Shown: in pieces, positions 43,635 through 52,090 of the stretch | Layout of the letters: each line of letters starts with the position of its first letter | How positions within the stretch are numbered: the first letter of the stretch is position 1 | Source of the DNA: Paenibacillus paridis | Lineage (GTDB): Bacteria > Bacillota > Bacilli > Paenibacillales > Paenibacillaceae | Length of the DNA: 64,000 bases | Assembly: GCF_006345825.1 (NCBI RefSeq) | Contig: NZ_VCIX01000089.1 | Location: 76,587-140,586 of the forward strand | Direction of reading: 5' to 3' | Notes under the pieces: generated by a model | The model's database searches: none | What the model saw: only the letters and a program-made list of their open reading frames with translations | Told to the model about the DNA's origin: nothing | Position numbers and translations under genes: made by a program

Positions 43635-45128
43635 ATGTCGATACGCGTCCGGCTATTGCTGTCGTACACTTGTATTCTTATTGTAACGATCCTATTGTTT
43701 CTTGCCGCTGCGCTGCTTTTTGTGGTCGCCCTCACAGGCGATGTGCGGAGCGTAAAGGACTTTTACAATATTCATTATGCCGTTAACCCGCTAACAGAGC
43801 AGGAGGAGACGATCTTTCTCGACCTGAAATACCTCGCCAAAAACGAGCCGGAATCGCTGCTCGATCCGAAGCTGCTGGAGCAGTACAATTTTAAGCTCCG
43901 AGCCATGCAGGCCGAGCTGTTCATTCGGAAGGAGGACACGCAAATTTATTCCTCCCTATCGGTTAAGCAGCCGGAGCTGCTGGCGTATTTGCCAGACTAC
44001 GAAATGAACAATAATGCGATACGCGATACCTTGCAAATTGGCGACCATTTTTATGCTTACGCCAAATTCGATTTTTATTTTTCGGATGGAGCCAAGGGCA
44101 GTATGTTCGTGATTCGCGAAAGGAGTCCGTTTGCCGAGGTTGTGCGGTCGCTGCTGCCGATCATTCTGGGTGTGCTGTTTATCGTGCTGCTGCTCATGAA
44201 TGCCCTTCTATACTCCTTGCTGACGCGCAGCATCGTTAAACCTATTCGTTTACTGCAGAAATCAGCAGAGCGGATCAAGGAAGGCAATTTGGCGTTCGAG
44301 CTTCACGCGGAGGGCCATGATGAAATCGCCCAGCTTAGCGAGTCCTTTGAGGGGATGAGGGTGAAGCTGAAGGAGTCTGTGGAGAAGCAGCTGCAGTATG
44401 AGAACAACCGCAAAGAACTGATTGCGAATATTACGCATGATTTAAAAACGCCGATCACCGCTATTAAAGCGAGCATTGAAGGGATAAGGGACGGCGTGCC
44501 GGATACGCAGCAGAAGATGGACCGGTATGTGAATACGATTTTGACAAAGGCCGATGATATGGATCAGCTGATTGATGAGCTGTTTCTCTATTCCAAGCTC
44601 GATTTGAAACAGCTGCCATTTGCTTTCGAGGAAATTAGTCTTGGAGATTTTGTCGGGGATTATGCAGATGATCTGTATTATGATTTGCAAGATCACGGCA
44701 TTATTTTAACATGCGAAGTGGAAGATGAGGGTTCAACAACGGTGCTAGCCGACAGAGATAAGCTAAAGCGCGTCCTCGTCAATATTGTCGATAATGGCGT
44801 GAAGTATATGGTGAACGCGCCTAAACGGATGGAGCTACAGGTGAAAAGGGATAGGGCATTCGTGACGCTAGCGATTCGTGATAACGGTCCCGGCATATCC
44901 GAGGATGCCGTTCCATATGTGTTTGACCGGTTTTTCCGGGAAGATTTGTCCCGCAGCCGTCAGACCGGGGGGAGCGGCCTCGGACTTGCCATCGCCAAGC
45001 AAATCATTGAAGGACATCACGGCACCATCCATGCGGAAAGCAAGCCTGGCGAGGGCACCTCGATAATTATCAGGCTGCCGCTGGCGAAGCCACAGGAGGA
45101 CGGATATGAAGAACATTCTGATCATTGA
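43635..45128 (+). CDS. Sensor histidine kinase (HAMP/HisKA type)
   Basis: A 497-aa membrane kinase starting after GAAGGAG. TM1 about 8-35, an extracytoplasmic sensor of about 130 residues, TM2 about 171-198, HAMP (RSIVKPIRLLQKSAERIKEG), HisKA with phospho-acceptor His268 (ANITHDLKTPITAI), and an ATPase domain with N, G1 (DNGPGI) and G2 (GGSGLGLAI) boxes. It overlaps the cognate OmpR-type regulator gene by 23 bp. The signal is unknown; the SLH protein gene downstream might be a target. Confidence 0.9.
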   Translation: MSIRVRLLLSYTCILIVTILLFLAAALLFVVALTGDVRSVKDFYNIHYAVNPLTEQEETIFLDLKYLAKNEPESLLDPKLLEQYNFKLRAMQAELFIRKEDTQIYSSLSVKQPELLAYLPDYEMNNNAIRDTLQIGDHFYAYAKFDFYFSDGAKGSMFVIRERSPFAEVVRSLLPIILGVLFIVLLLMNALLYSLLTRSIVKPIRLLQKSAERIKEGNLAFELHAEGHDEIAQLSESFEGMRVKLKESVEKQLQYENNRKELIANITHDLKTPITAIKASIEGIRDGVPDTQQKMDRYVNTILTKADDMDQLIDELFLYSKLDLKQLPFAFEEISLGDFVGDYADDLYYDLQDHGIILTCEVEDEGSTTVLADRDKLKRVLVNIVDNGVKYMVNAPKRMELQVKRDRAFVTLAIRDNGPGISEDAVPYVFDRFFREDLSRSRQTGGSGLGLAIAKQIIEGHHGTIHAESKPGEGTSIIIRLPLAKPQEDGYEEHSDH

Positions 45129-45798
45129 AGATGAAATGTCCATTGCCGAGGTGGAGAAGGATTATTTTGAGCTGCACGGTTATGCTGCCGATATTTGCGT
45201 GACGGGGACCGAGGGGCTTCGAGCAGCGATGGAGGGGCAATATGATCTGGTCGTGCTGGATTTGCAGCTGCCAGGCATGGATGGCTACGAGCTGTGCCGC
45301 CGAATCCGGGCGGAGAAGGAAGTGCCGATTCTAATCGTATCCGCCAAAAAAGAGGAAATCGATAAAATTCGCGGCTTGAGCCTTGGCGCAGATGATTATA
45401 TTACGAAGCCGTTCAGTCCAAGCGAGCTAGTGGCAAGGGCAAAGGCGCATTTGCAGCGATATGAGCGGCTGATGGGTAAGCGCGAGGCGAGGGGACCCGA
45501 GAAAATCCGCATCCGGGGGCTCCAAATCGACGCTTCCTCGCGTCGCGTTTATGTTAATGACAAGGAGGTTCAGTTCACGACGAAAGAGTTTGATTTGCTC
45601 TCCTTTCTCGCGCAGAATCCGAATCATGTATTTAGCAAGCAAGAGCTGTTCGAGCAGCTCTGGGATATGGATTCACTAGGCGAAATTGCTACGGTTACCG
45701 TGCATATTCGCAGACTCAGGGAGAAGATTGAGGCGGACCCTTCGAATCCGCAGTATATCGAAACGATATGGGGAGCCGGCTATCGGTTGACGGTATAG
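45106..45798 (+). CDS. OmpR-family response regulator
   Basis: A 230-aa regulator; the ATG at 45106 follows AGGAGGACGG within the end of the kinase gene. Receiver domain with phospho-acceptor Asp52 (VVLDLQLPGMDG) and the conserved Lys (DDYITKPF). The C-terminal winged helix has the typical LLSFLAQNPNHVFSKQELFE and VTVHIRRLREKI segments. Translationally coupled with the kinase. Confidence 0.92.
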   Translation: MKNILIIEDEMSIAEVEKDYFELHGYAADICVTGTEGLRAAMEGQYDLVVLDLQLPGMDGYELCRRIRAEKEVPILIVSAKKEEIDKIRGLSLGADDYITKPFSPSELVARAKAHLQRYERLMGKREARGPEKIRIRGLQIDASSRRVYVNDKEVQFTTKEFDLLSFLAQNPNHVFSKQELFEQLWDMDSLGEIATVTVHIRRLREKIEADPSNPQYIETIWGAGYRLTV

Positions 45799-45934
45799 CA
45801 AGATCGCTTTCCCCATAGTTTCTCAAAAGTTTCGTCGCTGTTTATCTTTTGTTAATGTTTTGTTTGAATGGGGTTTATTCTTGTCCTTTATGATGGTCTT
45901 AAGTTAATTAAAGCACCCTAAGGAGGAAACAAGA

Positions 45935-47452
45935 ATGAATTTTGTTTCAAGCAAGATGGCAGCAATCGTATTGGCGGCAGCAATCGGGGCTTCGGCCATG
46001 GCGGCGGGACCGGTTAACGTATTGGCAAGCAGCGGCACGCAAGCAAGCACGGCGGGCTTTCAAGATATAAATGAAGCAGGGGTTCCATCAGCAGATGCGA
46101 TTCTAACATTGGTTAAGCAAGGAGCTATGAACGGTTACGGAAACGGCTTGATCAAGCCAAATGCCGTTGTATCCCGCGCTGAGCTGGCGAAGCTGGTCGT
46201 AACCGGACTTGCGCTTCCCATTCAAGCAGCACAGCCAGAAGGAGTGACGGATCTCGAAGCGGATAAGTGGTACTACAGTTATGTGGCTACTCTAATAAAC
46301 CTAGGAGCTATGAAGGCCGAAGACGAACGATTGAAGCCAAATGGGCCGGTCACTGCCGCCGAGCTTGCGGATGTAGTTTCTAAAGCATTGAAACGCGATG
46401 CTGCTTCGGTTAAATACTGGGCGCAAGCCGTGAATGCCAAGCCGGAATCAGTTACACGCGGAGAGCTGGCGCAGCTGATCGTTACCGCTCAGAAAGCAAA
46501 ACCGTCTGTTGATGCGAAGGTTGTGCAAATCAAACCGCTGAACACGATCACGCTGGAGGTTACTTTCTCCGAGCCGTTAACCGCAGAGGATGCCGCCTTG
46601 GATGAAGCATTAAGCAATTTCAGCTTCAATAACGGGCTTGCCATGCTGAACGTTCCTCAGCTCAAGACGGGTTCAATCGCCACCTATATCGTTCCTACGA
46701 CACCGCAGAAAGCCGGAACAGCTTATGAGCTTACTTATAAAGGGAATGCGTCAGGTGAATTTACCGGGAGTGGCGAAAAGATTGAAATGAGCGGTGTTAG
46801 CCAAGTGTCTTACGATACGTTCGAGGTTGTGTCAGAGCTGTCCAACGGCATTACCGATTACGGCAACGTCATTGCAGCTTACTCCGTTGGCAGGGCGGCG
46901 ATTGCCTTCATACTGGATGAGAACAACAATTTTAACGGCAGAACGTATGAGATTATCTCCTCCATGCGGTCGAAGCAGGTAACGATCACTCCGGAGGGCG
47001 GAGCGCCGATGACCGCGACCTATGTCCTGTTCACGCAAGCGACAGACGGCCGTCAGGCACCAAAATTCCGGTTGCCGGAGGGATCCGTTCTTCAACCGGG
47101 CGTTAACTATACGGTTTCCTCGGAATGGGCAAATATTAAGAGCAGTACATTTGTAGCAAAAGAAACAGCTCCGCTTGTGATAGCTTCGGCGAAGGCGATC
47201 GATGAATCCTCGTTGGAGCTGACGCTCAAAGCAGATCCGAAGGATGAGCTGTTTGCAGTTCGCAGTCTTGAGCTTACGGGTTCGGACGGCAGCAAGCTGA
47301 CGGCTGCTTATAAGCTGACGTCGCGCAAAGGTGCAACGGGAATTTTCGAGCTGACGGGCGGCTCGAAGCTGACAGCTGGAATGACGTATGAGGTGAAGGC
47401 AGCTTCTGCTTGGGCGACGGGACAGGACATTACTGTAACGCTCGCTAAATAA
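45935..47452 (+). CDS. Exported S-layer-homology protein
   Basis: A 505-aa protein; the start follows AAGGAGGAA. Signal peptide about 1-31 (ending VLAS). Residues about 40-190 carry SLH repeats (GFQDINEAGVPSADAILTLVKQGAMNGYGNG, DLEADKWYYSYVATLINLG and a degenerate third). The rest is a beta-sandwich region with 'TITLEVTFSEPL' and 'SLELTLKADP' strands like Big/copper-amine-type domains found in S-layer proteins. It is probably anchored to secondary cell-wall polymer. It follows the two-component system with its own 135-bp promoter region. Confidence 0.82.
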   Translation: MNFVSSKMAAIVLAAAIGASAMAAGPVNVLASSGTQASTAGFQDINEAGVPSADAILTLVKQGAMNGYGNGLIKPNAVVSRAELAKLVVTGLALPIQAAQPEGVTDLEADKWYYSYVATLINLGAMKAEDERLKPNGPVTAAELADVVSKALKRDAASVKYWAQAVNAKPESVTRGELAQLIVTAQKAKPSVDAKVVQIKPLNTITLEVTFSEPLTAEDAALDEALSNFSFNNGLAMLNVPQLKTGSIATYIVPTTPQKAGTAYELTYKGNASGEFTGSGEKIEMSGVSQVSYDTFEVVSELSNGITDYGNVIAAYSVGRAAIAFILDENNNFNGRTYEIISSMRSKQVTITPEGGAPMTATYVLFTQATDGRQAPKFRLPEGSVLQPGVNYTVSSEWANIKSSTFVAKETAPLVIASAKAIDESSLELTLKADPKDELFAVRSLELTGSDGSKLTAAYKLTSRKGATGIFELTGGSKLTAGMTYEVKAASAWATGQDITVTLAK

Positions 47453-47490
47453 ATCTTCTGCAGCGAGAATAAGAGGATAGATGATCATTG

Positions 47491-47530
47491 GAAAGAAGGT
47501 ATGAGCCGGCTGCGGCTTGTACCTTCTTTT
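47491..47530 (+). terminator. Terminator after SLH protein gene
   Basis: GAAGGTATGAGCC pairs with GGCTTGTACCTTC, followed by TTTTCG. Confidence 0.75.
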
Positions 47531-47660
47531 CGTTTGAAATAAAACGCTTTAAATGTCTTTGCTGTTTAATCAAGCTCTGGCAGGCCGTCTTCTTTTTTGG
47601 CCGAGTTGTGCATAAGTATGGGTAAGGAAGAGGGACAGCTTGAGGCGGGAGGGGATCGGA

Positions 47661-48803
47661 TTGGCAAAGTGGGGGAGGCGGGGCTGGCGGTTTCGGGGGT
47701 TCGGCGGGAGCCGGATGCAGCTTGGATCAGGCCGTCCGTTCTCGAAAATAAAAACGGTTAGCTGGGGCAGCCGCACCGGCTCGGCCGGTCCGCGTTCAGC
47801 TCCCAAAAAATGGGGAACGGGCACAGGCGCCCCGTCCTTTAAATGGGGAGCGCGTACCAGCTCCGGCAGCGGGAAATGGGGCGTTCGCCAGCCAGCGCTG
47901 AAATTCAGCAGCCGCGCAAAAAGCAGCGGAAGCGGATCGGGCAGCGCATGGGGAGCCCGGCCACCAAGGCCGCGTATCCGCAAGCGCACGATCTTTCTGA
48001 TTGCGCTGATTATTATGACGATCTTTTCGATTCAATCGTTTGTGTATATCGAGAAAAATTTACGGCCGCCGCTGATGAACATAGCAAAAATCAGAGTAAA
48101 ACAAATGGCGACGCAAGCGATTAATAAAGCGATTACGGAACAGGTGGCTAATCGCTCCGATACTGACAAGCTTATCGATTGGAAGATGAATAGCAACGGA
48201 AAAATTTCCGGTTTTATGCTGAATTACGCTGAGCATATGAGCATTACCTCGCAGACGATTAATACCGTCCAAAGCACATTAAACGAGATGAAGGATATCC
48301 CCGAGCATATCCCGATTGGCCATGCGCTTGGCAGCGCTATTATTTCCTCCTACGGGCCTAGGGTGCCGGTCAAGTTCGAGCCGGTGGGAGCCGTGAAGGT
48401 GGATCTTAGCACGCGTCAGAAGGATGCGGGCATCAATATGATTTTGGTTGAGGTATACATCCGCATTATCGCGGAAGTGACGATTATTATCCCTTTCGAT
48501 ACCGAGCCTGAAATCGTGGAAACCGATATTCCGATTTCTTACCTGCTTGTTGTTGGCGATGTGCCGATGTATTACTATGACAATACCGGTAAACCGGTCG
48601 GCGAATCTGCCGCGCAGGCACCGAACATTTCCGTGCCGCTAGGCCAAGGATCGGGAAGCGGAGTAACGACCAGCCCGCAAGGCAACGGGAATGCAGGTTC
48701 ATCAAATGCCGGGCCGTCTACAGAAGCTATTACGGAGGAAGGCGGACATTCGAGCGGGAGCGGCAATGGCGCGGGAAGCGCAGGAAACGCCTCTACGGAG
48801 TAG
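47661..48803 (+). CDS. yunB: Sporulation protein YunB with long basic N-terminus
   Basis: A 380-aa protein when started at the TTG at 47661, 7 bases after GGGAGGGG; a further TTG at 47640 is in frame. Residues about 110-130 are a single membrane segment (FLIALIIMTIFSIQSF), followed by the conserved YunB domain (RPPLMNIAKIRVKQMATQAI, IPIGHALGSAIISSYGPRVP, TDIPISYLLVVGDVP). The family is made in the mother cell during sporulation. Unusual here is the first ~108 residues, rich in Gly, Ser, Arg, Lys and Trp with recurring WG pairs. The C-terminal ~70 residues are also a Gly/Ser-rich tail. Lies next to lytH, lipA and yutD as in Bacillus. Confidence 0.88.
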   Translation: MAKWGRRGWRFRGFGGSRMQLGSGRPFSKIKTVSWGSRTGSAGPRSAPKKWGTGTGAPSFKWGARTSSGSGKWGVRQPALKFSSRAKSSGSGSGSAWGARPPRPRIRKRTIFLIALIIMTIFSIQSFVYIEKNLRPPLMNIAKIRVKQMATQAINKAITEQVANRSDTDKLIDWKMNSNGKISGFMLNYAEHMSITSQTINTVQSTLNEMKDIPEHIPIGHALGSAIISSYGPRVPVKFEPVGAVKVDLSTRQKDAGINMILVEVYIRIIAEVTIIIPFDTEPEIVETDIPISYLLVVGDVPMYYYDNTGKPVGESAAQAPNISVPLGQGSGSGVTTSPQGNGNAGSSNAGPSTEAITEEGGHSSGSGNGAGSAGNASTE

Positions 48804-48822
48804 CCCTCGATAGCTATGAGAA

Positions 48823-48866
48823 AGAGCTGCCCTCAAGGCTTTAGGCTTTGAGGGCAGCTTCTTTTT
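48823..48866 (+). terminator. Terminator after yunB
   Basis: AGCTGCCCTCAAGGC pairs with GCTTTGAGGGCAGCT, followed by TCTTTTT. Confidence 0.88.
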
Positions 48867-48948
48867 AAATCATCGGCGCTTTCAGGCATTTTGTCTTAAA
48901 ATAGCTTCATCATACGTTTGCAACATACATCTTTCACTTGGATTTGCT

Positions 48949-49165
48949 GGAAAGACTCCCGCTAAATATAAGGTATTTAGCTTGATAAGTAGTATAGCTG
49001 GAATTAATCCCGCTAATTCATGCGATTTGGCTAATCTCGCCTACTATAGCTTAAATTAGAAGGAGAAATTCCGGATAAGTTAATGCATAGGACGGGAGAT
49101 GTCATTTTAGAAGGAGAAATTCCATTTAAGCAGCAGGGGCTTAAGCTTATAGGATGAAAGCAAAC
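48949..49165 (+). repeat. Degenerate ~51-bp tandem repeats, four units
   Basis: Units begin at 48949 (GGAAAGACTCCCGCTAAAT), 49000 (GGAATTAATCCCGCTAATT), 49062 (GGAGAAATTCC) and 49113 (GGAGAAATTCC); spacings are 51, 62 and 51 bp. Units 3 and 4 share an exact 17-mer (TTAGAAGGAGAAATTCC at 49056 and 49107), and units 1 and 2 share TATAGCT ends. No ORF is supported here. Confidence 0.6.
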
Positions 49166-49194
49166 AAAGAGAGGCTTTGAAGTGGAGGGGGAGT

Positions 49195-49259
49195 TGATAT
49201 GCTCCCCATAAAGTAGACAGGTTAAGTAATAAAACCTGCTATGGTAGAAGAGCATATCA
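49195..49259. repeat. 65-bp palindromic element, possible MITE or IS end remnant
   Basis: Terminal inverted repeats TGATATGCTC and GAGCATATCA are perfect over 10 bp, and inner pairs (CCATA/TATGG, AGGTT/AACCT) extend the fold. The segment CCCCATAAAGTAGACAGG resembles ends of IS elements. It directly follows the tandem repeats. Confidence 0.5.
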
Positions 49260-49281
49260 GCGTTGATTTACATACGTAAAT

Positions 49282-50337
49282 TTATTTCTTTGCCCTAAGC
49301 TGCTTGCGCTCCGCTTGTTCCCAGCGACGCAGCATCGGATACGGGTCGAACGACCACTCTATCAAGCCACGGTCACTATAGACTCCGTAATGGAGATGGG
49401 GAGGGAATTTACCCTGCGTGCCTGGCTTGCCGTAGCCTGAGCTTCCAACCCAACCGACCACCTGACCTGGTTTTACGACGTCGCCGATGTTGACGGTCTT
49501 ATCATAGCCCGATAAATGCGCGTAGTAGTGATAAAAGTTGTTCAGGTCCCTAATGCCGATTCTCCAGCCGCCATAAGGGTTCCAGCCTTTCACTTCAACG
49601 ACTCCATAGCAAGTGCTGCGAACGGGAAGCCCGTGGGGGGCGAAAATATCGGTACCCTCATGCGTCCGCCTGCCGCCCCAGCTACGTCCGGTTCCCCAGG
49701 TGCTATTATAGGCATAATGGGTTCCGATGGGTACGGGAAAGGCATGCTCGAACAAATCTAATTTGTCGAACGTTGAGTAAATGCGGGCAAATTGCTGAAT
49801 CCTCTGCACAGAGCGATTATTTTGGTAGTACTCCCATAATCCAATTGAAAAATCATCATCGGAAATGCCGTAGGCGGCGACGCGGCTGACCAGCGAGTAA
49901 AGCAAATCAATATCGCTCGTCCGTTCTGCTTGCCCATTGCCGTCACCGTCACGTCCAATGCCGTTGAAGAAGCGGATCGAAGCGGGAGAACTGTCTTCCG
50001 TATTCGGATTAAGTGGGCCGGCCCAATGCTCTTGATCGATGAATACGCCAACGGTGCTGCCAAGCATGGGCCTAGCTTTAGGCCGAACCTTGGACATGGA
50101 ACGCTCATATTGATCGATGGCAGCAATCCAGTACCAGGGAATTTCGGTAAATAAGCTTAATTTCTCATATAGGGCTCTTCGGACATTGAACGAGTCCTGT
50201 TCGCCTGCTGCCTGCCCATTAGCCTCTGCGGCTAGCCTTGTTGTGACAGGCGGAGATGCTGCAGCCAGGCTGACGGGTTGAGCAAGCAGCATAGAGGCTG
50301 AAGTTATAGCTGCAACAATGGCAATAATCGGTTTCAA
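49282..50337 (-). CDS. lytH: M23 peptidoglycan endopeptidase, LytH-like
   Basis: A 351-aa exported protein. I prefer the TTG at 50337 because GGAAGG lies 8 bases upstream; the GTG at 50346 abuts that site. Signal peptide about 1-27. A long N-terminal region precedes a C-terminal M23 LytM domain. Zinc ligands are probably His226 and Asp230 (THEGTDIFAP) and His316 in PHLHYG, with catalytic His273 (YYAH) and His314. In Bacillus the LytH endopeptidase trims spore-cortex stem peptides and its gene is next to yunB and lipA, the same neighbourhood as here. An operator-like motif lies about 60 bp upstream (50400-50417). Confidence 0.8.
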   Translation of the reverse strand: MKPIIAIVAAITSASMLLAQPVSLAAASPPVTTRLAAEANGQAAGEQDSFNVRRALYEKLSLFTEIPWYWIAAIDQYERSMSKVRPKARPMLGSTVGVFIDQEHWAGPLNPNTEDSSPASIRFFNGIGRDGDGNGQAERTSDIDLLYSLVSRVAAYGISDDDFSIGLWEYYQNNRSVQRIQQFARIYSTFDKLDLFEHAFPVPIGTHYAYNSTWGTGRSWGGRRTHEGTDIFAPHGLPVRSTCYGVVEVKGWNPYGGWRIGIRDLNNFYHYYAHLSGYDKTVNIGDVVKPGQVVGWVGSSGYGKPGTQGKFPPHLHYGVYSDRGLIEWSFDPYPMLRRWEQAERKQLRAKK

Positions 50338-50399
50338 ACATCTCACCCTTCCGGAAGCATGACGGCTTTGTCGTTAGGGTTTGCAAATGATTGGTTTTT

Positions 50400-50417
50400 A
50401 TTCGAAACGCGTTATAA
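50400..50417. promoter_or_regulatory. Operator-like motif upstream of lytH
   Basis: ATTCGAAACGCGTTATAA. It shares ATTYGAAACRYGTTATAA with the site at 51050-51067 before lipA. The 8-bp palindrome AACGCGTT corresponds to AACATGTT there, so both half-sites changed together. Confidence 0.4.
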
Positions 50418-50438
50418 ATTAAAAGCATGTCTGAAACA

Positions 50439-50900
50439 TTACGATTGTATGCTAATTCCATTATCAGAGCGTTCGTAGGTGCAGCCAATCAAAGAACCAT
50501 AGGTAGGAGATTCTGGTATGCCGTCATAGGAGCAATACTGCTTTTTAACCTGATAATGATTTTTTATCAGAATGATGGAGTAGTTCGTTGTGGGCAAATG
50601 GAGGCCATTTACATAATTTAAACGAACCGCTACTTTTATATCTTGAAGATTGGCCGTATTGACATCTACAATTTCAAAACCTAAGAGTGCGGTACCCTCA
50701 TCTTTGCCATGCATGACTTCAGTAAAATAATCGTTGATGATTCGTTTGGCTGACTCTGTCGGTTGACTGAGAAACGGGCCTGCTGCCATCCTTGTTCGTT
50801 GTTCCAACGTTTGGTCTGAATACCGCGCGCTGACTATTCCAATGCAGAGGGTTGTAAATAGCACTGTTATTAATGAGATAATTTTGATGCTTGAAGACAT
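50439..50900 (-). CDS. Exported protein of unknown function
   Basis: A 153-aa protein; ATG at 50900 with AAAGGATGG upstream on the minus strand. Residues 5-25 form a signal peptide or single membrane anchor (IKIISLITVLFTTLCIGIVSA). The mature part has a cystatin/NTF2-like feel (ESAKRIINDYFTEVMHGKDEGTALLGFEIVDV) and two late Cys (QYCSYDG, IGCTYE) that could form a disulfide. I do not recognise the family. It lies upstream of lytH on the same strand and divergent from lipA. Confidence 0.65.
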   Translation of the reverse strand: MSSSIKIISLITVLFTTLCIGIVSARYSDQTLEQRTRMAAGPFLSQPTESAKRIINDYFTEVMHGKDEGTALLGFEIVDVNTANLQDIKVAVRLNYVNGLHLPTTNYSIILIKNHYQVKKQYCSYDGIPESPTYGSLIGCTYERSDNGISIQS

Positions 50901-51015
50901 GGCGAGACCATCCTTTAAATGATATTTATAATTCCATAAAATACTAAACGTTACTATTCAGGGAAATGTTTCAATGGTAATAGTGAAATTAATCTTGGAA
51001 TAGGCAAAGCAAACG

Positions 51016-51025
51016 ATTCGAAACG
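51016..51025. promoter_or_regulatory. Second ATTCGAAACG motif, within a dyad
   Basis: ATTCGAAACG sits in the dyad ACGATTCG-AAA-CGAAATCGT (51013-51032), between lipA and the divergent exported-protein gene. Confidence 0.35.
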
Positions 51026-51049
51026 AAATCGTCATAAAGTGCTATTTTT

Positions 51050-51067
51050 ATTTGAAACATGTTATAA
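51050..51067. promoter_or_regulatory. Operator-like motif over lipA -10 box
   Basis: ATTTGAAACATGTTATAA. The last bases form part of the probable -10 box TATAAT (51063-51068) of lipA, so a protein bound here would affect lipA transcription. See the matching site at 50400. Confidence 0.4.
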
Positions 51068-51119
51068 TAACCCCATGAGTTTAGGAATTATAAATGAACT
51101 TGAAAGCAGGTCATCCCAT

Positions 51120-52064
51120 ATGAAACAACAGGAAACACTCAAAAAGCCGGATTGGCTTCGTATAAAGTTAGCGACAGACGGCAACTTTGCCGAAATTAAA
51201 AATATGATGCGCTCCAAGACATTACATACCGTATGCGAGGAGGCACGTTGTCCGAACATCTACGAGTGCTGGGCGAACCGCACAGCTACGTTTATGATTT
51301 TGGGCGATATTTGCACGCGCGCATGTCGTTTTTGCGCGGTGAAGACAGGCATGCCGACCGAGCTGGATCTAGACGAGCCTGAACGCGTCGCGGAGGCTGC
51401 CGAGCAAATGGGCTTGCAGCACTGCGTGGTTACTTCGGTAGCCCGTGATGATCTGAAGGATGGCGGCGCATCCATTTTTGCAGCAACCGTCCATGCTATT
51501 CGCAAACGGATGCCATTTTGCCGCGTGGAAGTGCTTATTCCCGATTTTCTTGGTAACAAAGATGCGCTTCAAATTGTCATGGATGCGAATCCTGATATTT
51601 TGAATCATAACGTAGAGACAGTGGAGCGATTGTCTGATCGCGTACGGGCCAAAGCGAAATACAGCCGTACAATGGAACTGCTTAGACGCGCCAAGGAAAT
51701 GAAACCGAAAATCCCAACCAAATCCAGCATTATGCTTGGCGTTGGAGAGGAATGGGACGAAATTCTGCAAACGATGGACGATCTCCGCGCCAACGATGTA
51801 AATATTTTGACTTTAGGTCAATATTTGCAGCCTTCGCCGAAGCATATGCCGATCGTGCGTTACGTCCACCCGGACGAATTTGCAAAATTAAAAGAAGAAG
51901 GGCTGAAGCGCGGTTTTCGGCATGTCGAATCCGCACCGCTGGTACGCAGCTCTTATCATGCGCATGAGCAAACCGATTCGGCACACGCAGCTATGGCTGT
52001 AGAAACCGTTGAAGCCGGATTCGACCGTGAGGTTTCCTCCGGCGCTTGCTCAAGCAGCATGTAA
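51120..52064 (+). CDS. lipA: Lipoyl synthase
   Basis: A 314-aa radical-SAM enzyme that inserts two sulfurs into octanoyl groups on lipoyl domains. The ATG at 51120 (MKQQETLKKPDWLRIKL) matches the start of Bacillus LipA; in-frame ATGs lie upstream (51075) but alignment favours this one. The auxiliary cluster motif is CEEARCPNIYEC and the radical-SAM cluster motif CTRACRFC; the C-terminal RSSYHA contains the conserved third-ligand serine region (LVRSSY). A Ser/Ala-rich tail of about 25 residues ends in CSSSM. yutD starts 26 bp downstream. Confidence 0.97.
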   Translation: MKQQETLKKPDWLRIKLATDGNFAEIKNMMRSKTLHTVCEEARCPNIYECWANRTATFMILGDICTRACRFCAVKTGMPTELDLDEPERVAEAAEQMGLQHCVVTSVARDDLKDGGASIFAATVHAIRKRMPFCRVEVLIPDFLGNKDALQIVMDANPDILNHNVETVERLSDRVRAKAKYSRTMELLRRAKEMKPKIPTKSSIMLGVGEEWDEILQTMDDLRANDVNILTLGQYLQPSPKHMPIVRYVHPDEFAKLKEEGLKRGFRHVESAPLVRSSYHAHEQTDSAHAAMAVETVEAGFDREVSSGACSSSM

Positions 52065-52090
52065 CTGACGCTCAAGATGAGGTGGAGAAC

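Noticed and set aside
48949..49165. CRISPR array
   Set aside because: The units are degenerate, only four, spaced without unique spacers, and no cas genes are near.
49031..49255. 74-aa minus-strand ORF
   Set aside because: It covers the tandem repeats and palindromic element and has no convincing ribosome-binding site.
50427..50621. 64-aa plus-strand ORF
   Set aside because: It overlaps the exported-protein gene on the minus strand, which has a clear signal peptide and ribosome-binding site.
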